Part shown: piece after piece, positions 33,245-41,886 of the stretch
How the letters are laid out: each line of letters begins with the position of its first letter
Numbering within the stretch: the stretch's first letter is position 1
NCBI RefSeq assembly: GCF_004785645.1
Contig: NZ_SRPE01000008.1
Coordinates: 124,001-188,000, forward strand
Source of the DNA: Empedobacter tilapiae
GTDB taxonomy: Bacteria; Bacteroidota; Bacteroidia; Flavobacteriales; Weeksellaceae
DNA: 64,000 nt
Direction: 5' to 3'
The notes under the pieces: generated by a model
What the model was told of the DNA's origin: nothing
What the model saw: the letters and a program-made list of their open reading frames with translations, nothing else
The model's database searches: none
Position numbers and translations under genes: made by a program

Positions 33245-34282
33245 ATGACTGGTAAATATAAAAACGTTTTAGAGTTAATTGGAGATACTCCATTAGTTCA
33301 ATTAAACAGAATTAACCAAGACATTCCAGGCGAAGTTTATGCAAAGTTAGAATGTTACAATCCTGGACATTCAACAAAAGACAGAATAGCTTTACATATT
33401 ATAGAAGAGGCTGAAAATAAAGGTCTATTAAAACCTGGTGCTACTATTGTAGAAACAACTTCAGGTAATACTGGATTTGCTGTAGCTATGGTTGCTATCG
33501 TAAAAGGATATAAATGTATCTTAGCGGTATCGGATAAAACAAAAGCAGAAAAAATTTCATTCTTAAAAGCAATGGGAGCAAAAGTGTTTTTGTGCCCTGC
33601 GAATGTACCTGCTGATGATCCTAGATCTTATTACGAAGTGGCAAAACGAATTGCTGCAGAAACGCCAAATTCTCTTTATATAAATCAATATTTTAATCAA
33701 GGGAATACAGAAGCTCACTATTTAACAACAGGTCCTGAAATCTGGAATCAAACCGAAGGTAAGATAACACACTTAATTGGTTGTACAGGAACAGGAGGAA
33801 CTTTGACAGGTAGTGCTCGTTATATCAAAGAACAAAATCCTAATGTTAAAATCATTGGGGTGGACGCATATGGATCAATTTTAAAAGGTTATCATGAAAC
33901 TGGAAAAGTAGATCCAAATGAAATTTATCCTTATAGAATAGAAGGAATGGGGAAAAACTTAGTACCTGGAGCCTTAGACTTTGATATGGTAGATAAATTT
34001 ATTAAAGTTACAGACGAAGAAGCTGCTTATCGTACAAGAGAAATTGCTTTGAAAGAAGGAATAATGGCAGGTTATACATCTGGAGCTGCAACGCAAGCCT
34101 ACAAACAATTAGCAGGAGAAGGAGAGTTTAATGAGAATTCTTTAGTTGTTATTTTATATCCTGATCATGGATCTCGTTATATGACAAAAGTCTTTAGTGA
34201 TGATTGGATGGCAGAAGAAGGCTTCACAAATAGTAGACTCAACGGCTTAGAAGCTCGTGCTACTGTAGAGCGTATAAAATAA
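33245..34282 (+). CDS. cysteine-synthase-fold PLP enzyme, candidate cysteate synthase
   Basis: 345 residues from the ATG at 33245 (a TTG at 33221 lies too close to the promoter). Fold-type II PLP enzyme: PLP-Lys45 in [25 protein letters not shown], the phosphate loop [11 protein letters not shown], and [12 protein letters not shown]. General family: cysteine synthase / cystathionine beta-synthase. The PGHSTKDR context differs from the usual NPxxSVKDR. Next door lie a serine-palmitoyltransferase-family enzyme, SerC and SerA. I infer O-phosphoserine plus sulfite to cysteate as the reaction, the first step of capnine synthesis. Ordinary CysK/CBS activity is the alternative. Confidence 0.75.
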   Translation: MTGKYKNVLELIGDTPLVQLNRINQDIPGEVYAKLECYNPGHSTKDRIALHIIEEAENKGLLKPGATIVETTSGNTGFAVAMVAIVKGYKCILAVSDKTKAEKISFLKAMGAKVFLCPANVPADDPRSYYEVAKRIAAETPNSLYINQYFNQGNTEAHYLTTGPEIWNQTEGKITHLIGCTGTGGTLTGSARYIKEQNPNVKIIGVDAYGSILKGYHETGKVDPNEIYPYRIEGMGKNLVPGALDFDMVDKFIKVTDEEAAYRTREIALKEGIMAGYTSGAATQAYKQLAGEGEFNENSLVVILYPDHGSRYMTKVFSDDWMAEEGFTNSRLNGLEARATVERIK

Positions 34283-34286
34283 TATG

Positions 34287-34340
34287 TATATTTGTAAAAA
34301 ATTAATAATAAAGTAGGTAGTGTTAATTCACTTTCTACTT
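34287..34340 (+). promoter_or_regulatory. internal promoter and leader hairpin before the acyltransferase gene
   Basis: TATATTTG at 34287-34294 starts 4 bases after the upstream stop. A hairpin AAGTAGGTAGTG (34311-34322) / CACTTTCTACTT (34329-34340) with two mismatches and a following T-run lies inside the predicted leader, so it could terminate the upstream transcript or attenuate its own. Confidence 0.55.
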
Positions 34341-34374
34341 TTTTTCAATAATAAAAAAATTAAACTAGAATAAA

Positions 34375-35634
34375 ATGGACATTTTTGAGCGTTTAAAACA
34401 AAACCCTGGACCATTAGGTCAATTTGCTGATTATGGTGAAGGTTACTACGTTTTTCCTCAGTTAAAAGGAGAAATTGGACCAGTAATGGAATTTCAAGGT
34501 AAAAAAGTTATTACTTGGTCAATCAATAACTATTTAGGTTTAGCTAACCACCCGGAAGTTCGTAAAGCAGATGCAGATGCTGCGGCAGAATATGGTATGG
34601 CTTATCCAATGGGAGCTCGTGCAATGTCTGGTCAAACAGATTACCATGCTCAATTAGAGCAAGAGTTGGCTGATTTTGTTCAAAAAGAATCTGCTTATTT
34701 AATGAACTTTGGGTACCAAGGAATGTTATCTACAATTGATGCTTTAGTATCTAAAAATGATGTAATCGTTTATGATGCTGAATGTCACGCTTGTATTGTT
34801 GATGGTGTTCGTTTACACTTTGGTAAACGTTTTATTTATCAACACAACAATATCGAAAGTTTCGAAAAAACAATTATTCGTGCACGTAAATTAGCTGATA
34901 AACAAGGAGGTGGGATTTTAGTGATTACAGAAGGTGTTTTTGGAATGACAGGTAAACAAGGTATTTTGAAAGAAATTGCAGCTTTCAAAGACGAATACAA
35001 ATTCCGTTTACTAGTAGACGATGCTCATGGTTTTGGTACATTAGGAAAAACTGGAGCTGGAGCTGGAGAAGAGCAAGGATGTCAAGATAAAATAGATATT
35101 TATTTCTCTACTTTTGCAAAATCTATGGCTGGTTTCGGAGCATTTATTGCAGGAAACAAAGATATTATTCGTATTTTAAAATATAATTTACGTTCTCAAA
35201 TTTTTGCGAAGTCATTGACAATGCCAATGGTTGTCGGAGGTTTAAAACGTCTTGAATTATTACGTTCTCAACCAGAACTTAAAGATAAGTTATGGCACAA
35301 TGTAGAAAAAATTCAGAAAGGATTAGAAGAAAGAGGATTTGATATCGGAGGTTCTAACACGTGTGTTACACCAATTGTATTGAATGGTTCTCCTATTGAA
35401 GCAACTGTATTAGCAAAAGAAATGCGCGAAGAATATGGTATTTTCGTTTCTGTAGTGGTTTATCCAGTTATTCCAAAGGGAATGATTATTTTCCGTATTA
35501 TACCAACAGCAGCCCACGAAGATGAGCATATTGAATATACGCTTAACTCATTTGCTGAGATTAAAAATAAATTAGCGGATGGATATTACAAACGTAAAGC
35601 AGAAGAATTGAATGTTGATTTCGTTCAATACTAA
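34375..35634 (+). CDS. alpha-oxoamine synthase: serine palmitoyltransferase or cysteate-fatty acyl transferase
   Basis: 419 residues. PLP-dependent condensing enzyme: NNYLGLANHPEVRKA, NFGYQGMLSTIDAL, VYDAECHACIVDGVRLH, LLVDDAHGFGTLG, and PLP-Lys249 in FSTFAKSMAGFGAF. It joins an acyl thioester to an amino acid with loss of CO2 to form a long-chain base. In Flavobacteriia this enzyme class makes capnine from cysteate. The preceding gene (possible cysteate synthase) and the following phosphoserine genes favour that over sphingolipid synthesis. Substrate not decidable from motifs alone. Confidence 0.88.
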   Translation: MDIFERLKQNPGPLGQFADYGEGYYVFPQLKGEIGPVMEFQGKKVITWSINNYLGLANHPEVRKADADAAAEYGMAYPMGARAMSGQTDYHAQLEQELADFVQKESAYLMNFGYQGMLSTIDALVSKNDVIVYDAECHACIVDGVRLHFGKRFIYQHNNIESFEKTIIRARKLADKQGGGILVITEGVFGMTGKQGILKEIAAFKDEYKFRLLVDDAHGFGTLGKTGAGAGEEQGCQDKIDIYFSTFAKSMAGFGAFIAGNKDIIRILKYNLRSQIFAKSLTMPMVVGGLKRLELLRSQPELKDKLWHNVEKIQKGLEERGFDIGGSNTCVTPIVLNGSPIEATVLAKEMREEYGIFVSVVVYPVIPKGMIIFRIIPTAAHEDEHIEYTLNSFAEIKNKLADGYYKRKAEELNVDFVQY

Positions 35635-35656
35635 AAAATATTCAATCAAATGATAT

Positions 35657-35690
35657 AAAAACCCTAGACTTATTCAGTTTAGGGTTTTTT
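35657..35690 (+). terminator. terminator after the acyltransferase gene
   Basis: AAAAACCCTA / TAGGGTTTTT stem with a 13-nt loop and a following T-run. Confidence 0.85.
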
Positions 35691-35747
35691 GTTTGTTTTC
35701 TGTTTAAAAGTAAAGGCTATAATAGTTAATTTAGACAATTGATTTAG

Positions 35748-35755
35748 TATATTTG
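35748..35755 (+). promoter_or_regulatory. TAnnTTTG element for serC
   Basis: TATATTTG, 39 nt before the serC ATG at 35795. Confidence 0.55.
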
Positions 35756-35794
35756 TTACAATTTAATACACACAAACACACAACAATTTTAATT

Positions 35795-36865
35795 ATGAAA
35801 ATTCACAATTTTAGTGCAGGACCATGCATTTTACCACAAGTTGTTTTCGACAAAATGGCTCAAGCTTGTTTAGATTTCAACAATTCAGGAACATCAATCT
35901 TAGAAATTTCTCACCGTCGCAAAGATGCAGTAGAAGTGATTGATACAGCAAGAGCGTTGGTAAAAGAATTGATGAATGTTCCAGAAACGCATGACGTAGT
36001 TTTTATGCAAGGCGGAGCTTCATTGCAATTTCCTACAGTTGCTTACAATTTATTGAAAGAAGGTGGAAAAGCAGCTTATACACAAACAGGAAAATGGGCA
36101 GAAAATGCTATCAAAGAAGCAAAGCGTTTCGGAGAAATCGAAGTTATTGCTTCTTCAAAAGATCAAAATTATAATTATATTCCAAAAGGATACACTGTTC
36201 CTTCTGATGTCGATTATTTCCATTGTACATCAAACAATACAATTTTTGGAACACAAATGAAAGAGTTTCCAAACTCTCCAGTACCAATGGTTTGCGATAT
36301 GTCTTCGGATATTTTATCTCGCACAATAGATGTTTCTAAATTTGGAGTTATCTATGCTGGAGCTCAAAAGAATATGGGACCTGCGGGGTCTGCTGTCGCA
36401 ATTGTTCAAAAAGATTTATTAGGTAAAACAGAACGTAATATTCCTGATTATTTAAATTACGAAACGCATATCAAAAAAGAATCATCGTTTAACACTTGGC
36501 CAGTAATTGCAATTTACGGTGTCATGTTAAATTTACAATGGTTAAAAGAACAAGGAGGAGTGGAAGCAATTGCAAAAATTAATACTGCAAAAGCGGATGC
36601 AATCTATGCTGAAATTGATCGTAATGGATTATTTACAGGAACAGCTTCAACAGAAGATCGTTCTCAAATGAATGCCACTTTTGTCTTAAATAACGAAGAT
36701 TTTAAAGCTGATTTTGACGCAATGTTAAAAGAAGCTGGAGTTGTTTCTTTAGCAGGTCACCGCGATGTTGGTGGATACCGTGCATCAATGTACAACGCTT
36801 TACCATTAGAATCTGTTCAAGTTTTGGTAGAAGTAATGAAACAATTTGAACAAAAATTTGGTTAA
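35795..36865 (+). CDS. serC: phosphoserine aminotransferase
   Basis: 356 residues from the ATG at 35795 (MKIHNFSAGPCILP); the longer frame from a TTG at 35753 is not used. Aminotransferase class V: FSAGP start, GGASLQFPTVAYNL, CDMSSDILSR with PLP-Lys in YAGAQKNMGPAG, LAGHRDVGGYRASMYNA at the C-terminus. Makes O-phospho-L-serine from 3-phosphohydroxypyruvate. No serB lies next to it, which leaves room for phosphoserine to be used directly by the upstream PLP synthase. Confidence 0.95.
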   Translation: MKIHNFSAGPCILPQVVFDKMAQACLDFNNSGTSILEISHRRKDAVEVIDTARALVKELMNVPETHDVVFMQGGASLQFPTVAYNLLKEGGKAAYTQTGKWAENAIKEAKRFGEIEVIASSKDQNYNYIPKGYTVPSDVDYFHCTSNNTIFGTQMKEFPNSPVPMVCDMSSDILSRTIDVSKFGVIYAGAQKNMGPAGSAVAIVQKDLLGKTERNIPDYLNYETHIKKESSFNTWPVIAIYGVMLNLQWLKEQGGVEAIAKINTAKADAIYAEIDRNGLFTGTASTEDRSQMNATFVLNNEDFKADFDAMLKEAGVVSLAGHRDVGGYRASMYNALPLESVQVLVEVMKQFEQKFG

Positions 36866-36875
36866 TCAGCAAACA

Positions 36876-36922
36876 TTAGATGCTAGATATTAGTATTGAG
36901 AAATATATTATCTAACATCTAA
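36876..36922. repeat. imperfect inverted repeat between serC and serA
   Basis: TTAGATGCTAGATA (36876-36889) and TATCTAACATCTAA (36909-36922), one mismatch over 14 bp, 19-nt loop. Could form an RNA hairpin that tunes serA expression or be a dispersed genomic repeat. Confidence 0.6.
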
Positions 36923-36953
36923 AATCTCACATCTTAATTTCTATAATAATAAC

Positions 36954-37904
36954 ATGAAAATATTAGCAAACGACGGAATTTCTAAAGCAGGACAAAACGC
37001 TTTAGAAGCAAAAGGTTTCGAAGTAATAACTGCTCACGTAGCACAAGAACAATTAGAAAATTATATCAACGAAAATGCAATTGAAGTACTTTTAGTTCGT
37101 TCTGCGACTAAAGTTCGTCAACCCTTAATAGATGCGACAAATCTCAAAATTATTGGTCGTGGTGGGGTTGGTATGGACAATATTGATGTTACTTACGCAC
37201 GCGAAAAAGGAATTCAAGTCATTAATACGCCAGCATCATCTTCTCAATCTGTAGCAGAATTTGTAATTGCTCATTTGTTTTCTATCGTTCGTAATTTGCA
37301 CCAAGCTAATCGTAGTATGCCCTTAGAAGGTGATTCAAACTTCAATGGATTGAAAAAAGCTTATGCAAAAGCAATCGAATTGAGAGGAAAAACAATGGGA
37401 GTAATCGGTTTTGGTCGTATTGGTGTAGAAGTTATTCGTGAAGCGATTGGTTTAGGAATGAATATCTTAGTTTATGATAAATTTCCAGCGACGCGTGACA
37501 TCGAATTAGAATTTTTCGATGGTCAAAAGTTAACATTTACCATTACTTCTGTCGATTTTGATGAAGTTATTACAAAAGCAGATTTTATTTCGTTGCATGT
37601 TCCAGCACAAGATGGGTATATTTTGGGTGAAAAAGAATTTGCGAAAATGAAAGATGGAGTAATTGTAATAAATACTGCCCGTGGTGGAGTAATTGATGAA
37701 AGAGCCTTGGTGGATGCGATTGAAGATGGTAAGGTTGCAGGTGCTGCATTAGATGTTTTCGAAAATGAACCAACTCCAGAAATGGGATTATTGATGAACG
37801 AATCTTTGTCATTATCCCCTCATATTGCAGGTTCTACAAATGAAGCTCAAGACAGAATTGGAACTGAATTAGCTACACAAATCGTTGAGATTTACGGAAA
37901 ATAA
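36954..37904 (+). CDS. serA: D-3-phosphoglycerate dehydrogenase, short form
   Basis: 316 residues. D-2-hydroxyacid dehydrogenase with NAD motif GFGRIGVEV, catalytic Arg in NTARGGVIDE, and the Glu/His pair ending in LSPHIAGSTNEAQ. It lacks the C-terminal ACT regulatory domain, so serine feedback is not expected by that route. Follows serC by 88 bases; together they make phosphoserine. The 3-phosphoglycerate substrate is inferred from the serC partner. Confidence 0.88.
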   Translation: MKILANDGISKAGQNALEAKGFEVITAHVAQEQLENYINENAIEVLLVRSATKVRQPLIDATNLKIIGRGGVGMDNIDVTYAREKGIQVINTPASSSQSVAEFVIAHLFSIVRNLHQANRSMPLEGDSNFNGLKKAYAKAIELRGKTMGVIGFGRIGVEVIREAIGLGMNILVYDKFPATRDIELEFFDGQKLTFTITSVDFDEVITKADFISLHVPAQDGYILGEKEFAKMKDGVIVINTARGGVIDERALVDAIEDGKVAGAALDVFENEPTPEMGLLMNESLSLSPHIAGSTNEAQDRIGTELATQIVEIYGK

Positions 37905-37934
37905 TCGGCTTTATTCTATTTAAATTTACTTGAA

Positions 37935-39182
37935 ATGCCACAATTTAAACCATTCAAAGGAATTCGTCCAACAGAAGAAACCTCTCAAGATTTTGTAACA
38001 CTTGCTGTTAATCAATATTCTAAAGAAGAAGTAGATTATTATATTAATACAAGAGAGAACTCTTTTTTACATATAATTTTACCAACTTGGGATGATTCTA
38101 TTGAAGATCCAAAAGAAAAATTCAGAAGAGTTAGGAAGAATTTAGAAGAATTTATTGAAAAGAAAATATTAGTTCAAGATAAATCATCATTTTATATTTA
38201 TCAAGTTATTCAACCAAATGGCCGTGAAACAAAAGGACTTTTAGGACTTGTAAATATTGAAGATTATAGAAACAATAAAATCAAAAAACACGAAGAAACA
38301 TTGGAACGCCGTGTTGAATTGTTTGCTGAATATTTAAAAGAATCTCATTTTCATGCTGAACCTGTATTATTAACATATAAACCTGCGCAAAGAGTAGATT
38401 TATTAATAGATACAGAAATGAAACGAAAACCAATTCTGAAAATAGATGAATCTAATGGAACACAGCATCTATTGTGGAGAGTTGATAATCGATTAAATTT
38501 AAAACAATTAAAAGATTCTATCGAAAAATTAGAAGATTTATATATCGCAGATGGACATCATCGTATGGAAAGTTCTGAACGTTATACAAAATACACAACA
38601 GAATCATCTGAAGATGAAGTTTATGGAAACGAATCATTTAATTTTACTTTAGCGCTTTTGGTTTCAAATGAAGATTTGATTATCAATGATTACAATCGTT
38701 TAATAAAAGATTTAAATGGATTATCTTCGAAAGAATTTATTCAACACTTAGAAGATTATTTCGAAATTATTCCGAAAAATGAAGAGTTAACTATTCCTAC
38801 GAAAAAACATCATTTGGTTATGTATTTAGATAATCAATTTTATAGTCTTTACGTAAAGAATAATATTCTAAAAACAGAAGGCCTAAGTGAATTGGATACA
38901 TACATTTTTGAAGAAACAGTTTTGAAACCAATTCTTAATATTCAAGATACTAAAAAAGATAAGCGAGTTCATTATGAATGTGGTACACGTGATAAAGTTG
39001 GAATAGAAGCCTTGAAGAATAAAGTGGATCATCATGACTATATTGCTGCATTTGCTTTTTATCCTGTAGATGTTAAAGACCTACAATTAATAGCTGATTT
39101 AGGACTTAAAATGCCTCCTAAAAGTACGTATATCGAACCAAAACCTTTGAGTGGTTTTGCAGTATTTGATTTGAAAGAATAA
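37935..39182 (+). CDS. DUF1015 protein
   Basis: 415 residues of DUF1015 (FKPFKGIRPTEE start, NSFLHIILPTWD, YIYQVIQPNGRETKGLLGLVNIEDY, LLIDTEMKRKPILKIDE). The centre has LYIADGHHRMESSERY; a DGHHR motif resembles the active motif of ParB/sulfiredoxin-fold serine kinases (SerK, SbnI). It lies 30 bases behind serA, a frequent association. I infer a possible role in serine/phosphoserine metabolism, but DUF1015 has no function that I can state as established. Confidence 0.85.
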   Translation: MPQFKPFKGIRPTEETSQDFVTLAVNQYSKEEVDYYINTRENSFLHIILPTWDDSIEDPKEKFRRVRKNLEEFIEKKILVQDKSSFYIYQVIQPNGRETKGLLGLVNIEDYRNNKIKKHEETLERRVELFAEYLKESHFHAEPVLLTYKPAQRVDLLIDTEMKRKPILKIDESNGTQHLLWRVDNRLNLKQLKDSIEKLEDLYIADGHHRMESSERYTKYTTESSEDEVYGNESFNFTLALLVSNEDLIINDYNRLIKDLNGLSSKEFIQHLEDYFEIIPKNEELTIPTKKHHLVMYLDNQFYSLYVKNNILKTEGLSELDTYIFEETVLKPILNIQDTKKDKRVHYECGTRDKVGIEALKNKVDHHDYIAAFAFYPVDVKDLQLIADLGLKMPPKSTYIEPKPLSGFAVFDLKE

Positions 39183-39187
39183 ATAAA

Positions 39188-39847
39188 ATGAGTATTCAAG
39201 AAAATTTAAAAATAATAAAAAATACGATTCCTGAGCATGTAACACTTGTTGCAGTTTCTAAAACAAAACCTGTTGAAGATTTGCAAGAAGCATATGAAGC
39301 TGGAATTCGCGATTTTGGTGAAAATAAGATTCAAGAAATGTGCGATAAATATGAAGTTCTTTCAAAGGATATTCGTTGGCACATGATTGGGCATGTACAA
39401 AGCAATAAAGTGAAATATATGGCGCCTTTTGTATATTTAATACATGGCGTTGATAGTTTGAAATTGTTGAAAGAAATTAATAAACAAGCCGAAAAAAATA
39501 ATCGTGTTATTGATGTATTGTTGCAACAATTTATAGCCGATGAAGAAACAAAATTTGGTTTGGATAAAGAAGAAATTCAACATATCATGCAAGAAGAAAT
39601 TCAGCATTTACCAAATGTTAGAGTTGTAGGATTGATGGGAATGGCAACGTTTACTGAAGATGAAAATCAAATTCGTGAAGAGTTTCGTTCTTTAAAATCT
39701 AACTTTGATTCTTTAAAATCTATTTATGAAAATATTTCTATTTTATCAATGGGAATGTCAGGTGATTACCAAATCGCGATAGAAGAAGGTAGTACAATGG
39801 TTCGCATCGGAAGTTCGATCTTTGGACATCGTAATTATTCGATTTAA
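39188..39847 (+). CDS. YggS/PLPBP-family PLP homeostasis protein
   Basis: 219 residues, single alanine-racemase-like barrel. PLP Lys in VAVSKTKPVEDL, FGENKIQEM, WHMIGHVQSNKVKY, SMGMSGDYQIAIEEGSTMVRIGSSIFG. The family has no known catalytic activity and buffers PLP. It starts 5 bases after the DUF1015 gene. In an operon with several PLP enzymes (synthase, acyltransferase, SerC) this is a sensible place. Confidence 0.92.
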   Translation: MSIQENLKIIKNTIPEHVTLVAVSKTKPVEDLQEAYEAGIRDFGENKIQEMCDKYEVLSKDIRWHMIGHVQSNKVKYMAPFVYLIHGVDSLKLLKEINKQAEKNNRVIDVLLQQFIADEETKFGLDKEEIQHIMQEEIQHLPNVRVVGLMGMATFTEDENQIREEFRSLKSNFDSLKSIYENISILSMGMSGDYQIAIEEGSTMVRIGSSIFGHRNYSI

Positions 39848-39868
39848 CAGAATATTTTTACAATATAA

Positions 39869-39899
39869 AAACCCCTAAAATTTATGTTTTTAGGGGTTT
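39869..39899. terminator. bidirectional terminator
   Basis: AAACCCCTAAAA / TTTTAGGGGTTT, perfect 12-bp stem with a 7-nt loop, between convergent genes. Confidence 0.9.
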
Positions 39900-39908
39900 A
39901 CTTTTTTA

Positions 39909-40850
39909 TTATTTCGAAAAAGGCAAAGTCTTTAAATTGACATTTCCACCAGAAATGATTATCCCGATATTTGTATTCTGATAATTTTCTTTTTCTTTGA
40001 TTAATGCGGCTAAAGCCACAGCAGAAGAAGGTTCGCAAACAATTTTCAAACGTTCCCAAATTAATTTCATTGCTGCAATTATTTCTTCTTCCGTTACACG
40101 AATTATTTTTTCTACACCTTTCTGAATGATTGGAAAATTAATATCACCTAGTTCTGTTTTCAAACCATCTGCAATTGTATTTGTTGTAGTGTTAGATTCT
40201 ATTTTACCACTTTCTAACGAACGATAGGCATCATCTGCTTCAAAAGGTTCTCCACCGATTACTTTACAATTTATACCAAAATTTTCGGCAGCAATGGTTG
40301 TTCCAGCAATTAAGCCTCCACCACCAACAGGAGTAAATATATAATTCAGGTCTGGATGTATTTCTAATAATTCTTTCGCTGCAGTTCCTTGTCCAAGAAT
40401 AACATTGAAATCATTTGAAGGATGAATAAACGTTGCACTTTTTTGTATTTCGATTTGTTTTGCTGCTTTTTCTCTAGCTTCTAAAGTTGGATCACACTCG
40501 ATTATTTGTCCATTGTATCCTTTTACAGCGTCTTTTTTAACTTGTGGAGCTGTAGTTGGCATCACAATAAAAGCTTCAATTTCCAAGCTTTTTGCTGCAA
40601 GCGCTAAAGCCTGTGCAAAGTTTCCAGAAGAATGCGTAACTACACCTTTTTGCTTTTGTTCGTCTGTAAGTTGTATGATAGCATTTGTTGCACCACGCAT
40701 TTTGAAGGCACCCATTTTTTGAAAGTTTTCGCATTTAAAAAACAAATTCGCTCCAAGTATTTCATTTAGTAAAGTAGAGGTTAAAATAGGTGTATTGTGA
40801 ATAAAAGGTTTAATACGTTGATGTGTTTCTATCATAGCCTGTTTGTACAT
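39909..40850 (-). CDS. threonine/serine dehydratase-like PLP enzyme
   Basis: 313 residues, fold-type II: PLP-Lys in FQKMGAFKMRGATNA, SSGNFAQALALAA, PVGGGGLIAG, and CEPSSAVALAAL near the end. No C-terminal ACT domain, so it is the catabolic or serine-racemase-like form rather than biosynthetic IlvA. It likely deaminates threonine or serine, or racemises serine. RidA lies 2 bases upstream in the same operon and would remove the reactive enamine product, which supports the dehydratase reading. Confidence 0.85.
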   Translation of the reverse strand: MYKQAMIETHQRIKPFIHNTPILTSTLLNEILGANLFFKCENFQKMGAFKMRGATNAIIQLTDEQKQKGVVTHSSGNFAQALALAAKSLEIEAFIVMPTTAPQVKKDAVKGYNGQIIECDPTLEAREKAAKQIEIQKSATFIHPSNDFNVILGQGTAAKELLEIHPDLNYIFTPVGGGGLIAGTTIAAENFGINCKVIGGEPFEADDAYRSLESGKIESNTTTNTIADGLKTELGDINFPIIQKGVEKIIRVTEEEIIAAMKLIWERLKIVCEPSSAVALAALIKEKENYQNTNIGIIISGGNVNLKTLPFSK

Positions 40851-40852
40851 AT

Positions 40853-41230
40853 TTATAGTTTTGAGATTGCAGTTACTTCAACTTCGATTAATGCATCATA
40901 ATGCAATTCATTTGTTGGAATAATACATCGTGTTGGTTTATGATCTTCAAAAAAATTACTGTAAGCAGCATTTACTTCATCCCATAATTGAATATTCGGA
41001 ATGTAAATTCGAACTTGTAATACATGCTTTTTATCACTATTAGCTTGATGTAATATAGTTTCGATGTTTTTTAAAACTAAGTTAGTTTGCTCTGAAATTG
41101 TTGTTGGAATTTTCTTGGTTTCGCGATCAATTGGTAATTGTCCAGATAGATATAAAATGCCATTGTGCTCAATACATTGTGAATAATGTCCGTTTGCAAT
41201 TGGCATACTTTCAGTGTGAATTATATTCAT
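40853..41230 (-). CDS. RidA-family enamine/imine deaminase
   Basis: 125 residues from the ATG at 41230 (MNIIHTESMPIANGHYSQC); the frame extends upstream to 41281 through the promoter palindrome, so that start is rejected. RidA features: GILYLSGQLPIDRETKKI, NLVLKNIETILHQAN, VRIYIPNIQLWDEVNAAYSNFF, TRCIIPTNELHYDALIEVEVTA. The catalytic Arg of RidA is present in PTRCIIP. It hydrolyses 2-aminoacrylate-type intermediates made by the dehydratase downstream. Confidence 0.9.
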   Translation of the reverse strand: MNIIHTESMPIANGHYSQCIEHNGILYLSGQLPIDRETKKIPTTISEQTNLVLKNIETILHQANSDKKHVLQVRIYIPNIQLWDEVNAAYSNFFEDHKPTRCIIPTNELHYDALIEVEVTAISKL

Positions 41231-41270
41231 TTTTATTGTTTTAAATATATCTTTATATAAAGACATATTA

Positions 41271-41314
41271 CAAATGTACAATTTATCTTTACATCAAGAT
41301 AAATTGTACATTTG
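41271..41314. promoter_or_regulatory. perfect 19-bp inverted repeat carrying two divergent promoters
   Basis: CAAATGTACAATTTATCTT, 6-nt spacer TACATC, AAGATAAATTGTACATTTG: all 19 positions pair. Each outer end is a TAnnTTTG element (TACATTTG), at 41271-41278 on the minus strand for ridA and at 41307-41314 on the plus strand for the MarR gene. A likely operator of the MarR regulator. Confidence 0.85.
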
Positions 41315-41331
41315 TTTTTCAATCAATTGTG

Positions 41332-41829
41332 ATGAAAAAAGAAAAAGATTTAATAGATGTATTAATTACAGAATGGAATTTGGAGCGCCCAGAGTTGGAT
41401 GTTGATGCAATGCAGATTGTAGGTAGAATTATGAAATTAGGAAAGATTTTCGAAAATAGAGCAAGTATGGCTTTAAAAGACAATGGAATTTATTATACTG
41501 ATTTAGATGTGTTAGCAACGCTTCGACGCTCAGGATTTCCTTATCAATTAACTCCAAAACAATTGATGCAATCTGTTGTGATTACTTCTGGAGCAATGAC
41601 AGCACTTTTGAATCGCTTAACAAAATTAGAATTAATTTATCGCGCAGCAGATGAAAATGATGGACGAATTAGCTTAGCAGGTCTTACTGAAAAAGGAAAG
41701 GAAGTTATAGATGATGCGATTCATAAAAGGTTTGATGAAGCTAAAAAATCAATAAAAATTTTGAGTAAAAAGGAACGAAGTGATTTATCAGTTTTATTAA
41801 GAAAATTATTGATAGAATTAGATGAGTAA
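41332..41829 (+). CDS. MarR-family transcriptional regulator
   Basis: 165 residues from the ATG at 41332. Winged helix: DLDVLATLRRSGFPYQLTPKQLMQSVVITSGAMTALLNRLTKLELIYRAADENDGRISLAGLTEKGKEV. Typical helical dimerisation ends. Divergent from ridA-dehydratase and 18 bases downstream of the 44-bp palindrome, so it most likely represses both itself and that operon until it binds a ligand, perhaps an amino-acid derivative. Confidence 0.9.
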   Translation: MKKEKDLIDVLITEWNLERPELDVDAMQIVGRIMKLGKIFENRASMALKDNGIYYTDLDVLATLRRSGFPYQLTPKQLMQSVVITSGAMTALLNRLTKLELIYRAADENDGRISLAGLTEKGKEVIDDAIHKRFDEAKKSIKILSKKERSDLSVLLRKLLIELDE

Positions 41830-41843
41830 AGTTTTATAAAAAA

Positions 41844-41868
41844 AACCTGAACATAACTCGTTCAGGTT
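41844..41868. terminator. bidirectional terminator
   Basis: AACCTGAAC / GTTCAGGTT with 7-nt loop, A-run before and T-run after, between the convergent MarR gene and the barrel gene. Confidence 0.9.
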
Positions 41869-41886
41869 TTTTTTCAGGAATAAATT

